DNA from: Lachnospiraceae bacterium
GTDB lineage: Bacteria; Bacillota; Clostridia; Lachnospirales; Lachnospiraceae
Reading direction: 5' to 3'
NCBI GenBank assembly: GCA_011959105.1
Contig: BLLU01000149.1
Location: forward strand, 21,694 to 85,693
DNA: 64,000 nt
Under the pieces are notes generated by a model. It saw only the letters and a program-made list of their open reading frames with translations, had not been told where the DNA came from and searched no databases. Positions 7,591-16,092 of the stretch are shown piece after piece. How positions within the stretch are numbered: the stretch's first letter is position 1; every line of letters starts with the position of its first letter. A program made the position numbers and the translations under genes.

Positions 7591-9132
7591 TCACATTGTC
7601 GATTGCGCGATTATACCTGCGTACTCCGTAAGGATTCCGGGTAAAAGGCCCAGGACCATAGACAGGGCTGCCAAAACCAGCAGGGGAAGCAGCATAGCCG
7701 CCCCGGGTTCCTGCCGCTCTGTCTGCGGTGCCGGACCATTCCCGAAAAAACCTCTTGTTACAATGGGAAGCAGATACCCGGCGGTGAGAATGGCACTGAG
7801 CAGAAGTACCGCCGCTCCCACATATCCCCAGACGCCCAGGCCTGCCTCCAAAGCCCCCTGGGCCAGATACCATTTGCTGACAAAACCACAGGCGGGCGGG
7901 ATTCCAATAAGGGCCAGCGCCAATAGGGTATAACCCCACAACGTTGTCGGCATTGTACGGCCAATTCCCCTCAATTCCTCCGCTTCGGTCTTTCCGCTGC
8001 AATGCAGAAACACCCCTGCCGTAAGAAACAGGCCGCTTTTTATCACCCCGTGAAACGCAACATGCAGCAGCGCCCCCACAAGCCCCTCAGGAGATAATAC
8101 AGCCAGACCGAAGAGAATATAGGACAACTGACTGACGGTGGAATAGGCCAGGCGCTTTTTCAGGACCGGCTCCCGACAGGCCAGCAGGGATCCCATACCT
8201 ATTGTGATAAGCGCCAGCGTCATCCAGACATACTGTACCCAGGTCCCCCGGAGAAATTCCGGCCCCACCACATAGTAAACCACCCGAAGGATGGCCAGTA
8301 CCCCGGATTTCACAAGGACGCCGGACAAGACTGCAGAAGCCGGGGAAGGGGCCACGGGATGAGCCGCAGGCAGCCAGGCATGCAGAGGAAACATACCCGC
8401 CTTGGCCCCTAAGCCCACCACCAGCAGCAGCACCGCCGTCAGAAGGAGTTCCTCTTGTCCCCGTACCGCCTCCTGCCTCAATATCCCTCCCGGAGAAAAT
8501 GCCGCCGTTCCGAAGACATGATGGAAGAGAAAAATCCCAAAAAGCCCCATATAGGCACCACACAGAGAGTAAAACAAATATTTCAGTCCCGCCATGATGG
8601 CTTCCCTGCTGCCGTTATGCAGTACCAATGGGAATGACGCAAGTGTCATAAACTCATAAAACAGGTACATGGTCACAAGATTCCCTGCAAAGTACAGACA
8701 GACCAGCGCCCCATATACCAAGAAGTAAAAACCATAAAACCGTTTTTCCCCTCCCTCCCGCCGTATATATACAATGCTGTAGATTCCCACCGGCACCCAC
8801 ACTGCCGTAGCCAGGGTTACAAACCATCTGCCCAACGGATCTATTCGAAAATACACGGGAACATCTTTCATCAGATGAAACAGTATCACCTCTCCGTCAC
8901 CGCTCCAGGCCACCACCATTGCCAATGCTGCCGCCGTCAGCAGCGCTCCCAGAGCCGGCGCCCCTACCCTGCTGAGCCGCAGCGTTCTGCTGCCGGATTC
9001 TCCCTCCTGCGGCTCCTCTCCTCTGTCTGCCAGTTCAGGTAAGGAAATATATTCCGTAAAAGAGGCTGTCAGAAAAAATACCCCTGCGGCGCCTGCTGCC
9101 AGGGCCGGACTCAATATCCACAGACTCTCCAT
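7591..9132 (-). CDS. MrpD/NuoM-like antiporter subunit
   Basis: A 513-residue polytopic protein of the proton-conducting transporter family. Hallmarks: LFYEFMTLASFPLVL (TM5 Glu), GLGAKAGMFPLHAWLPAAHP (TM7 Lys), LSGVLVKSGVLAILR (TM8 Lys) and CGFVSKWYLAQ (TM12 Lys). I place the start at 9132, where GGGAGGAAAT precedes ATG; an ATG at 9183 would add 17 residues unlike a membrane N-terminus and has a poorer site. It follows the 509-residue paralogue by about 50 bases and is second in the row of four antiporter subunits. Probable role: ion or proton half-channel in an Mrp-type complex. Confidence 0.85.
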   Translation of the reverse strand: MESLWILSPALAAGAAGVFFLTASFTEYISLPELADRGEEPQEGESGSRTLRLSRVGAPALGALLTAAALAMVVAWSGDGEVILFHLMKDVPVYFRIDPLGRWFVTLATAVWVPVGIYSIVYIRREGGEKRFYGFYFLVYGALVCLYFAGNLVTMYLFYEFMTLASFPLVLHNGSREAIMAGLKYLFYSLCGAYMGLFGIFLFHHVFGTAAFSPGGILRQEAVRGQEELLLTAVLLLVVGLGAKAGMFPLHAWLPAAHPVAPSPASAVLSGVLVKSGVLAILRVVYYVVGPEFLRGTWVQYVWMTLALITIGMGSLLACREPVLKKRLAYSTVSQLSYILFGLAVLSPEGLVGALLHVAFHGVIKSGLFLTAGVFLHCSGKTEAEELRGIGRTMPTTLWGYTLLALALIGIPPACGFVSKWYLAQGALEAGLGVWGYVGAAVLLLSAILTAGYLLPIVTRGFFGNGPAPQTERQEPGAAMLLPLLVLAALSMVLGLLPGILTEYAGIIAQSTM

Positions 9133-9185
9133 ATTTCCTCCCTTCTGGAATCCAAATCCGCCATTTTCATTCCCGGGTTCCATCC

Positions 9186-10715
9186 CTATAAAGTGTTAAA
9201 CATCTCCAGTCCCTGCCGGATCAGTCCAATCAGCGGTTCGGAATTAAGGCCCAGCACAATGTTGAGCAAAATGAACAGAATCATGGCCGCCGCCTTTAAC
9301 GGCTGCTGCCTCAAAGTGATATTCTCATATTCCCGGGGCAGCGCACCGGCAGTTCCGGGAACAGGGGATCCCGAAGGCGAATAAATTCGAATCACCGTTT
9401 TCATAAAATACATCGTATTCAGAACCGAACTAAGAGCCAGAGCCATCAGCGTAGGCAGCATTTTCAGATCATGCCCCACCGCCGCCTGCGAGAAAAACAG
9501 CTTGGAAATAAAGCCCGCGAACATGGGCACCCCCACCATGGAGAGGGAGCCTGCCGTGAAAGCCACCCCCGCCAGTCTGTTGCGGAAACCCGCGCCGTTT
9601 AAGTCCTTAAAATACCTGCTCTTGCCGGATACTTCCGTAATGCCCGATGCCGCCACAAACAGCAGGGACTTGGTGGCCGCGTGGCAAATCATATGGTAGA
9701 TGCTGGCAATGACCCCCGCCGTGGTCCCCAGTCCAAATCCCATGTAAATATAGCCGATCTGCGCCACGGAAGAGTACGCGATCATCCGCCGTATATCGCT
9801 CTCCCGAATAGCGTCCAGCGAGCCCATAATCATTCCTGCGATTCCGAATACGAACAGTACATGGATCACCTTACTGTCCCTGATTACGTCGAAACCGATC
9901 ACCCGGTAAAATATTTTCACCAACAGAAAGATATACCCCTTGGACACCAGAGAAGACAAAATCGCCGCCGAGGACAGAGTGGAATATCCATATGCGTCCG
10001 GCAGCCAGGTATGGAAGGGAAACAGGGCACTTTTGATGGCCAGACCCACGCACATAAGACAGATTGCCACCAGCAGGGGCGTCTGGTACTGCCCGAAATC
10101 CGCCAGCGCTTGTACGCTCTCCCTGATATTGCTCATCAGCAAATGCCCTGTAAGATCATAGAGAAAGCACAGGCCCAACAACAGCAGGCCGGATCCCAGC
10201 AGGCTCATGATCATATAACGGGTGGCCGCCTCAATGGTCCGCCCGTTCTGCCGGATCATAATCAAACCGCAGGCGGAAATGGTGTTGATTTCCACAAATA
10301 CATAGGCGGTAAACAAATCGTTGGTATAAAGGAGCGCCAGCAGGGAACAGAGCAGCAGATCCACCATGATATAGTACAGGTTTTGTTTGCCAGACTCGAT
10401 CTCCGCCTCCCGCTCCCGGGAGCCTCCCCACATACACAGCAGCATGATTACACAAAAAATTACGGCCAGCAGCGCCTCCAATATACCTGCCCGGAGCTCG
10501 TTTCCCCAGGGGGCGGGAAAATGCCCCATGGTATAAACAAAGGCCTCCCCTGTCCGCGCCGCATACCACAGCACGGCCCCGGACAGCAGTCCGCACAGCG
10601 CAATCACTGCCCCATTCGCCCTTTTCGCCCATTTTCCATCCAAAACAGAGGACAGAGGCCCGGAAAACAGAGACAATACAATGGAGAAAAAGGGAAAATT
10701 GCGAATGAACTCCAT
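9186..10715 (-). CDS. mrpD: MrpD antiporter subunit
   Basis: A 509-residue membrane protein closest in position and features to MrpD/MbhH. Visible motifs: YVFVEINTISACGLI (TM5 Glu), GLAIKSALFPFHTWLPDAYG (TM7 Lys), SSLVSKGYIFLLVK (TM8 Lys) and FAGFISKLFFSQAA (TM12 Lys). It starts in a TAATG overlap with the mrpC stop and has GGGAGG upstream, so translation is coupled. In Mrp complexes MrpD carries one of the proton or cation half-channels. It occupies the standard D position directly after mrpC; the three following subunits are the unusual addition. Confidence 0.85.
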   Translation of the reverse strand: MEFIRNFPFFSIVLSLFSGPLSSVLDGKWAKRANGAVIALCGLLSGAVLWYAARTGEAFVYTMGHFPAPWGNELRAGILEALLAVIFCVIMLLCMWGGSREREAEIESGKQNLYYIMVDLLLCSLLALLYTNDLFTAYVFVEINTISACGLIMIRQNGRTIEAATRYMIMSLLGSGLLLLGLCFLYDLTGHLLMSNIRESVQALADFGQYQTPLLVAICLMCVGLAIKSALFPFHTWLPDAYGYSTLSSAAILSSLVSKGYIFLLVKIFYRVIGFDVIRDSKVIHVLFVFGIAGMIMGSLDAIRESDIRRMIAYSSVAQIGYIYMGFGLGTTAGVIASIYHMICHAATKSLLFVAASGITEVSGKSRYFKDLNGAGFRNRLAGVAFTAGSLSMVGVPMFAGFISKLFFSQAAVGHDLKMLPTLMALALSSVLNTMYFMKTVIRIYSPSGSPVPGTAGALPREYENITLRQQPLKAAAMILFILLNIVLGLNSEPLIGLIRQGLEMFNTL

Positions 10716-11092
10716 TACTTTTCCTCCCTCTTCAACAGGGTGGAGATCTCGTCCAGATCCAGGCTGTGATACCGCCGGTACAGCCGGATTGTCAGGGACA
10801 ACAGCAGCGCCGTCACCGATACGGACACCACAATACCTGTCAGCACCAGGCCGCTGGGAATGGGGTTCACATAGGCTTCCGCCCTCTGCACGCCGTCCGC
10901 CGCCACCGGCGCTTTCCGCCCTTCAATATAGCCCTTCAGCGCCAGGAACAGATAGGTGGCCGTATCCATGATATTCAACCCGATGATCTTCTTGATCAGG
11001 TTTTTCTGCAAAAGCAGGTTGGAGAAACCGATGCCGAACAGGATCATAGCCACCGCCTCCCCATAATTGCGAATCAAATTCCCCAAGTCCAT
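10715..11092 (-). CDS. mrpC: MrpC/MnhC antiporter subunit (NuoK-like)
   Basis: A 125-residue protein with three predicted membrane helices and the NuoK-like sequence IGFSNLLLQKNLIKKIIGLN, followed by NPIPSGLVLTGIVVSVSVTA, which is typical of MnhC/MrpC. It is an essential structural subunit of Mrp antiporters, homologous to NuoK of complex I. It lies between mrpB and mrpD as in all canonical Mrp operons and shares one base with the mrpD start. Ribosome site GAGGGAAAATAA. Confidence 0.88.
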   Translation of the reverse strand: MDLGNLIRNYGEAVAMILFGIGFSNLLLQKNLIKKIIGLNIMDTATYLFLALKGYIEGRKAPVAADGVQRAEAYVNPIPSGLVLTGIVVSVSVTALLLSLTIRLYRRYHSLDLDEISTLLKREEK

Positions 11093-11151
11093 TTATTTTC
11101 CCTCTGCCCTCCAGGCATTCTTTCCGTGCAGGACTGGAAGTTCTTTCTGCA

Positions 11152-12123
11152 CTAATAGCCCCCCTTTCGAAACATCCCATAAAAAGTGTACATCGTGCCC
11201 GCCACCACTACACCCACACAGATATTCAGCGGCAGGATCAGGCCGCTGCTCAGGATGGCTCCCGGCGTGCCCAGAGGAATCACGCTCTCCAGGTGATTGG
11301 CCCCTGTATAAAAAGAATAGGTTTTTAACACACAGTAGCAGGCCAGGGCTCCAAAACTCATCCGCTTATAGGTTCTGGCGGTGAAAAAGCGCTCCGCCCT
11401 GGCAAATCCAAAAGCGCTGACATACAGGATCAGCCCTGCGCCAATTACCGCCCCGCCGGAAAAGCCGCCCCCCGGCCCCAGATGGCCGCAGAGGATGATA
11501 TAGATCCCAAAAATGAGGATAAAAGGCACCAACAGCCTGGCCGCTGTCTGCAATATCACATCGTTTTTCGGCTCGTAGGCCCTGTCATGGGCCTCCGCCT
11601 CTTCCTCGCTGTTTTTGCCTTTCTTACTGTCTGCCCGCAAAAGAATCAGCACCGTACAGGCGGCGATAAAAAGTACATGAGATTCTCCCAGCGTGTCAAA
11701 GGCCCGATAGTCCAAGATCATACCCGTGACAAGATTCACCGCCCCCGTCTCCTCCAGTCCCTTCTCAATATACCGCCGGGACACTTCGTTATTCACCGGT
11801 CTGTCCGCCTCCCCCAGAGGGGGCAGATCCGCCACCCCCATAAGGAGCATGGCCACCAGCAGGACGCAGAACAGCAGACTGAATCCCCGATACATTTTTT
11901 GAAACAGGACCACCTCCCGGTTGTGTTCCGTGTCATAGACCCGGGCGCGCACCCGCTTTCTGTCTTCCTGCATCCTCCGCAGGGCAGCTTCATCTTCCTG
12001 GCGGGGCTCCCGGGGCCTTATCTCCAGATTGCCCAGATAGGGATCCCTGCTGCCCTCCAGCCAGATTTTCAACCGATAGGAAAGGGTTTTCTCGTACCTC
12101 TCACGAGGCAGTTTTCGACTCAT
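11152..12123 (-). CDS. mrpB: Fused MbhE-MrpB antiporter subunit
   Basis: A 323-residue protein joining two parts that are separate in many Mrp/Mbh operons. After a ~75-residue charged N-terminus, residues ~78-155 carry the MbhE signature (AVNLVTGMILDYRAFDTLGE), which in MrpA proteins is the C-terminal end. Residues ~190-323 are MnhB/MrpB (LLVPFILIFGIYIILCGHLG, then PGGGFSGGAVIGAG). The start overlaps the DUF4040 stop as ATGA. The charged N-terminal extension is unlike standard MrpB and has no function I can assign. Confidence 0.85.
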   Translation of the reverse strand: MSRKLPRERYEKTLSYRLKIWLEGSRDPYLGNLEIRPREPRQEDEAALRRMQEDRKRVRARVYDTEHNREVVLFQKMYRGFSLLFCVLLVAMLLMGVADLPPLGEADRPVNNEVSRRYIEKGLEETGAVNLVTGMILDYRAFDTLGESHVLFIAACTVLILLRADSKKGKNSEEEAEAHDRAYEPKNDVILQTAARLLVPFILIFGIYIILCGHLGPGGGFSGGAVIGAGLILYVSAFGFARAERFFTARTYKRMSFGALACYCVLKTYSFYTGANHLESVIPLGTPGAILSSGLILPLNICVGVVVAGTMYTFYGMFRKGGY

Positions 12124-12419
12124 AAACTGCGCCTCCTTCTATGCTCCAACTCACTCTCTGCTTCCCTGCCCGCGGCCTCCGCCCCCATAATGGCATGAAT
12201 TTTCTTCAGTGTCAGCACAAACAGCACCGTGGTAATACCCGCACCTACCGCCGCTTCGGTAATGGCCAGATCCGGCGCTTCCAGTACCACCCAGACGATG
12301 GACATCACAAGACTGTAGGACATAAAGATCAGCACCGTGTTCAGCAGACTCCCGGACAGGCTGGCCCCCACCGCGCACACAATCAGGAACAAAAACAAAA
12401 TGCATGTAAAGACTGTCAT
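12120..12419 (-). CDS. MbhD-like subunit (DUF4040; part of MrpA)
   Basis: A 99-residue membrane protein containing the DUF4040/MbhD signature SLVMSIVWVVLEAPDLAITEA. In bacterial MrpA this domain follows the NuoL-like part; in archaeal MBH it is a separate subunit, as here. The start at 12419 (MTVFTCILF) has AGGAG eight bases upstream. It overlaps the end of mrpG by several bases and the fused MbhE-MrpB gene by four. Confidence 0.85.
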   Translation of the reverse strand: MTVFTCILFLFLIVCAVGASLSGSLLNTVLIFMSYSLVMSIVWVVLEAPDLAITEAAVGAGITTVLFVLTLKKIHAIMGAEAAGREAESELEHRRRRSL

Positions 12420-12429
12420 AACCCTTCTC

Positions 12430-12852
12430 CTATATAAGATCCGTCCGCTCTTTTTCATCCGGAAAAGCCTGCATGGCATGGGACTTTCCCTGGCTGCTCT
12501 GATCCTCTTCCTCCGGGGTCAGGGACTTCTCCAATAAACGGTAATGTTTCTCCGGTTCTTCACCCGTGGTCACTTCCAGCCGGGCAATCAGATGGGAAGA
12601 GGTGGGAGAGGAGAGCCACAAAAATAAAATTACCAAAAACAGCTTCAAAGAAGTAAAATTCCACCCGCATATGACCATCAGTCCCAGCATGCAGCAGCCG
12701 ATCCCCAGCGTATCCCCCATGGCCGCCGCATGCATTCGGTTCAGAATATAGCGGAACCGAAATACCCCTACCATCTCAATGACAAATATGCCCAATCCCG
12801 TCAGCAAGAATGCCGCTCCTGCCAGAAAACGAATCCATTCCCATACCGCCAT
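12430..12852 (-). CDS. mrpG: MrpG/MnhG antiporter subunit
   Basis: A 140-residue protein with three predicted membrane helices and the MnhG hallmark FRFRYILNRMHAAAMGDTLG. The ~45-residue C-terminal tail is hydrophilic and acidic, longer than usual. It sits between mrpF and the DUF4040 gene. Ribosome site GGAGGTGTAAACC precedes the ATG. Confidence 0.87.
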   Translation of the reverse strand: MAVWEWIRFLAGAAFLLTGLGIFVIEMVGVFRFRYILNRMHAAAMGDTLGIGCCMLGLMVICGWNFTSLKLFLVILFLWLSSPTSSHLIARLEVTTGEEPEKHYRLLEKSLTPEEEDQSSQGKSHAMQAFPDEKERTDLI

Positions 12853-12855
12853 GGT

Positions 12856-13185
12856 TTACACCTCCGGCCCTTCCCCTCTGTGCTCTTTCCATTCCGTATA
12901 TACGCCCATATACACCTTGGTCAATATGATGACAGCCAAAAAGCTGATCATGGCATAAATCAGGCAGATATCCACCAGGTATCCCTCCTCCAGGAGCAGA
13001 GCCAATACAGAGATGATCACCATGACCATGGTTCCCATCATGTTCACCGCCACCACCCGGTCCGCAATCCGAGGCCCGATGATGGCCCTGATCAGACACA
13101 GTACCACCATCACCGCCAGAAACACCAGCGCCCCAACCAGCAAAAATGCATATGCCTGCCCCAGACCCGGTATCCTTTCCTCCAT
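12856..13185 (-). CDS. mrpF: MrpF/MnhF antiporter subunit
   Basis: A 109-residue protein with three predicted helices and the MnhF signature LIRAIIGPRIADRVVAVNMM. MrpF is a small membrane subunit needed for assembly and ion transport of Mrp complexes. Ribosome site AAGGAGGCCGAC; three bases separate it from mrpG. Confidence 0.88.
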   Translation of the reverse strand: MEERIPGLGQAYAFLLVGALVFLAVMVVLCLIRAIIGPRIADRVVAVNMMGTMVMVIISVLALLLEEGYLVDICLIYAMISFLAVIILTKVYMGVYTEWKEHRGEGPEV

Positions 13186-13233
13186 GTCGGCCTCCTTCCC
13201 CGGGACATGGGCCTCTCCCGCCCCATCCCTCTT

Positions 13234-13722
13234 TCAGACAATTTCCGAAGCTGCCGTCCCCTGCTTCTGCTCCAGTTCCCTTGCCAGTTCCACAAATATA
13301 CTGCACTCCATACCTTCCGCAAAATCCTCGTCCAGGCAATGCACCGTATACTCTCCGTTTTCCAAAGATACGGTAATGGTGCCCGGCGTCAGCGTGATGG
13401 CATTGGCCAGAAACGTCCGGGCCACAGGGCCCTTTAACGCACTGCGAAAGCTGACCAGCACAGGCTGGATTTCCTCTTTCTGGGACAGGATCAGCCGCAC
13501 CGTACCCAAATTGGCCCTCACCACCTCCCGGACCAGCACCAGCCCATATCTTGGCAGCCTGCTCAGTTTTCCATAGAATTTTAATTCCTTTTTCATACTA
13601 TAATCCAGAAATTTGCAGCTAAAGGCCAGCAGCAGCGCCGCCACAGCCACTCCAAATACACAGATTTCCCCTGTCACCTGCCCGTTGAAAATAACCCACA
13701 GCACAAAATAAAGTAAAAACAC
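13234..13722 (-). CDS. mrpE: MrpE/MnhE antiporter subunit (GTG start)
   Basis: A 162-residue protein of the MnhE/MrpE family, with FLLYFVLWVIFNGQ at the N-terminus, two membrane helices and the typical soluble part FLANAITLTPGTITVSLENG. It is the first gene of the antiporter operon. I choose the GTG at 13722 because GGAGG lies six bases upstream and the product then begins exactly as family members do; upstream in-frame ATGs (13776, 13806) have no good ribosome site and would add unrelated residues. Confidence 0.85.
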   Translation of the reverse strand: MFLLYFVLWVIFNGQVTGEICVFGVAVAALLLAFSCKFLDYSMKKELKFYGKLSRLPRYGLVLVREVVRANLGTVRLILSQKEEIQPVLVSFRSALKGPVARTFLANAITLTPGTITVSLENGEYTVHCLDEDFAEGMECSIFVELARELEQKQGTAASEIV

Positions 13723-13765
13723 AGCGTACCTCCGCCCCGGAAAAACATCCCCAGAAGAACTTGAT

Positions 13766-13790
13766 ATTATAACCATTATTCCCCAAAAAC
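13766..13790 (-). promoter_or_regulatory. Candidate -10 region of the antiporter operon
   Basis: A perfect TATAAT on the minus strand at 13766-13771, about 45 bases before the mrpE GTG and just downstream of the terminator that ends the preceding gene. No good -35 hexamer is seen at 17 bp (best match TGTTTT), so this is a partial promoter call. Confidence 0.35.
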
Positions 13791-13805
13791 AGTGGCCGGA
13801 ATTCA

Positions 13806-13862
13806 CAAAAAGACAAAAAACAGATCCCCCCGCAAATTGCAGGGAGACCTGTCTATCTGTTT
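13806..13862 (-). terminator. Terminator after the small membrane protein gene
   Basis: On the minus strand AACAGAT ... ATCTGTTTTTT encloses an inner CCCTGCA-ATT-TGCGGGG stem, followed by a T-rich tract. It separates the 77-residue gene from the antiporter operon. Confidence 0.65.
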
Positions 13863-13871
13863 ACCATATTA

Positions 13872-14105
13872 TTATTTCCCGGCTTTTCTTTTCCTGATCA
13901 GATGCGCCGCATAAGCGGCCAGCGATGCCAGGGTCAGTCCCAGGGCTATCAGGAGCAGCAGCTGCCATGTTACATGCCACACATGGATCAGCAGAATAGA
14001 AGCCACCATCAGCACAAAGGCCCAGTAAACATACATCAATATACCCACCAGCAAAGTGAACAGGATATCCTTCAGCAGGTCTGTCCTGGTGTACCGCTTA
14101 TCCAT
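13872..14105 (-). CDS. Small two-helix membrane protein, unknown function
   Basis: A 77-residue protein with a basic N-terminus, two hydrophobic segments (about residues 12-38 and 45-66) and a basic tail ending RKRKAGK. I do not recognise the family. It precedes the antiporter operon in the same direction but is separated from it by a terminator, and follows the GH43 gene. The ribosome site GGGCGGAGGGATGGAAGA is acceptable. It may be a small integral membrane accessory; no function is claimed. Confidence 0.6.
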   Translation of the reverse strand: MDKRYTRTDLLKDILFTLLVGILMYVYWAFVLMVASILLIHVWHVTWQLLLLIALGLTLASLAAYAAHLIRKRKAGK

Positions 14106-14124
14106 TCTTCCATCCCTCCGCCCG

Positions 14125-14149
14125 GTGTCGGATATACTGTAACCGACAC
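14125..14149. promoter_or_regulatory. Inverted repeat upstream of the small membrane gene
   Basis: GTGTCGG (14125-14131) and CCGACAC (14143-14149) form a perfect 7-bp inverted repeat around an 11-bp AT-rich centre, 20 bases before the start of the 77-residue gene and 37 bases after the GH43 stop. It could be an operator or the stem of a weak terminator for the + strand; no U-tract follows on the minus strand. Confidence 0.4.
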
Positions 14150-14185
14150 ATTTTCCTTACCGATATCCCCCTATAAACGGGTCTG

Positions 14186-15865
14186 TCAATATTTTACTCC
14201 CCAGATGCTCTCATTCACTCCCACGGCCGAGAAAGTCATCACTTCCGTACCCGCCTGGTCTTTCATGGCGCAGAACACACCGCTGTACTCATGGCCGTCA
14301 TAGCTGATATGCACATAGGGCGTACCCTCGGAAACGGTCCAGGTGCCCACCACGGATCCCGTAACCGTGCCGTCCTCGTTCAGGTCAATCATCACCGGCT
14401 GGGCAATCTCGCTGTCGATCTTCATGCCCTGATTGATAAAGAAATACTCCCCCGCCAGTTCCGCACTGTCGTAGCCGCTTTCAGAAATGGTCTCCCCGGT
14501 GGTGGTATAGGGGGCCAGCACCGGCCATCCTTCCTGGTTCATAAAAATCTGTTTTACCGCAGGCTCATGATACTCGTTGCCATTGTTAAAACGGGTATGA
14601 TAGCACATATACTGCTTCCCGTCGGTGTCAAAGAAGGTGGACATGCCCCCGGTAGCCATGTAGGCGTACTTACAGCTTGGCAGATAATAATTGCCGGACA
14701 GCTTCAGGCCATAATAAGCGTTGTTATACCCCTTCACGGGACGCTGTCCTCCCATATCCACATATTCCCCGTCCGGCCTGTCGCTGCGCAGTACCCGGAT
14801 CTGGTAACCCCCGGTGCGCTCTAGGGAACCGAAAGACAAATACAGATAGTAATAACCCGTATCCGCGTCATACTGGATATAAGGTCCCTCGATGGACTGA
14901 TGTCCCCCGCCCAGCAGGCGCTTTCCGAAATAAGGATCCACCTCGTTCTCCGGGTCCGCCTCGGGATGGATCACCAGACCCGTCTGAGGATCCAGTTCCA
15001 GGAGGAAGATACCCCCGGACCAGGAGCCATAGGTCATCCAAAGCCTCCCGTCCGCATCATAAAAGGGAGCGGGATCAATGCAGTTGGGCCAGTCCTGGTT
15101 ATCATACTGGCCGTTGCCCCTCAAATATGTTTCTTCGGCATAGGCCTGGTCCACATACTCATACACATCCGTCTGGCCGATGTCCTCCGCAGTAAAGCCG
15201 GAATACAGGAGTTCCCCCTGGTACACATAAGGCCCTTCCGGTGCGTCTGCGGTGGCATAGCACAGATTGGACTTAATATAGGTAGAAGAGGTACAGAAAT
15301 ACATGACGTATTTGCCCATGGCCTCATTGTAAATCACATCCTCCGCCCACACCGCATAGGAGCCGTTGCCGTAATCGCCGGAATAATCAAATATGCTCAA
15401 TTCCTCGTTGAACAAATCCTCAAAAAGAGCATTGTCGGAGGTATATCCATTTCCGATATATTTCCAGACATGCAGATCCTCCGATGTGGCCCCCGTCATA
15501 TGAGAGCCGTAGATATAGTATTTTCCGTCAAAAACCTTGATGGAAGGATCGTGCACAGACACCCTGGCTCCATTGGACGCCGTCTCTATGCCAGTGTAAT
15601 CCGCCTCCCTGACCACAGGCTCCGCAGCGGGCTCCGAAGCCGCCTGTCCGTTCCCCGTTCCATCGTCAGCCCCGCTTCCTGTCTGGACGTCACTTCCAAC
15701 CCCCGTCTCTCCATCACTTCCGCCAGCCGTCTCTCCATCACTCCCGACGCCCGTTTCACTTCCGGACTCCGACGGGTCCCCTGACGACGCAGGCTGCCCC
15801 CCGCAGCCCAGAAGCGAGCCCGTCAGGCATACACATAACGCCACTGCCAGTAATTTGTTCTTCAT
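14186..15865 (-). CDS. GH43 family lipoprotein, probable endo-arabinanase or related glycosidase
   Basis: A 559-residue exported lipoprotein: basic start, hydrophobic segment and lipobox LLGCG at about residue 21. A ~60-residue low-complexity linker rich in G, S, D, E and T (repeated GSDGET-like units) follows. The GH43 five-bladed propeller begins at VHDPSIKVFDGKYYIYGSHM (catalytic base Asp), continues with CIDPAPFYDADGRLWMTYGS, and has the acid Glu in HQSIEGPYI. The last ~90 residues look like the beta-rich domain found after GH43 modules of arabinan-active enzymes. Expected role: hydrolysis of arabinan or arabinoxylan side chains at the cell surface. ATG at 15865 follows AAGGGGT; the ATG 18 bases upstream has no site. 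Confidence 0.85.
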   Translation of the reverse strand: MKNKLLAVALCVCLTGSLLGCGGQPASSGDPSESGSETGVGSDGETAGGSDGETGVGSDVQTGSGADDGTGNGQAASEPAAEPVVREADYTGIETASNGARVSVHDPSIKVFDGKYYIYGSHMTGATSEDLHVWKYIGNGYTSDNALFEDLFNEELSIFDYSGDYGNGSYAVWAEDVIYNEAMGKYVMYFCTSSTYIKSNLCYATADAPEGPYVYQGELLYSGFTAEDIGQTDVYEYVDQAYAEETYLRGNGQYDNQDWPNCIDPAPFYDADGRLWMTYGSWSGGIFLLELDPQTGLVIHPEADPENEVDPYFGKRLLGGGHQSIEGPYIQYDADTGYYYLYLSFGSLERTGGYQIRVLRSDRPDGEYVDMGGQRPVKGYNNAYYGLKLSGNYYLPSCKYAYMATGGMSTFFDTDGKQYMCYHTRFNNGNEYHEPAVKQIFMNQEGWPVLAPYTTTGETISESGYDSAELAGEYFFINQGMKIDSEIAQPVMIDLNEDGTVTGSVVGTWTVSEGTPYVHISYDGHEYSGVFCAMKDQAGTEVMTFSAVGVNESIWGVKY

Positions 15866-15948
15866 ACCCCTTGCATCCTCCATTTAGCCTTCCGTTCTTT
15901 GAGAGTTTCCATGATGTCCCGCCCATGTTGTCACCACTTCTTTACTCT

Positions 15949-15977
15949 AGATTAAAATGTTTTACTCAAAATGTCAA
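15949..15977 (-). promoter_or_regulatory. Promoter of the GH43 gene
   Basis: TTGACA and TAATCT separated by exactly 17 bp on the minus strand, 85 bases before the GH43 start. The -35 is a perfect match. Confidence 0.65.
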
Positions 15978-16007
15978 TAAATCTTGCAAATCTTTTTGCT
16001 GCAGATA

Positions 16008-16036
16008 TTGAAAAAAATATACTTTAGGAGTAGAAT
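16008..16036 (+). promoter_or_regulatory. Promoter of the OFA-family transporter gene
   Basis: TTGAAA and TAGAAT separated by exactly 17 bp, followed by an AT-rich leader and TAGGAGAGG before the ATG at 16093. It diverges from the GH43 promoter. Confidence 0.6.
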
Positions 16037-16092
16037 AACTACGGTGTTTATAAATATTTTATTATTATTTCATAATTTAGGAGAGGATACTT

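Noticed and set aside
9681..10769. Long open frame on the + strand opposite mrpD
   Set aside because: It is antisense to a clear membrane protein, rich in H, Q, P and R, and has no family or ribosome site; such frames arise from the codon bias of the real genes.
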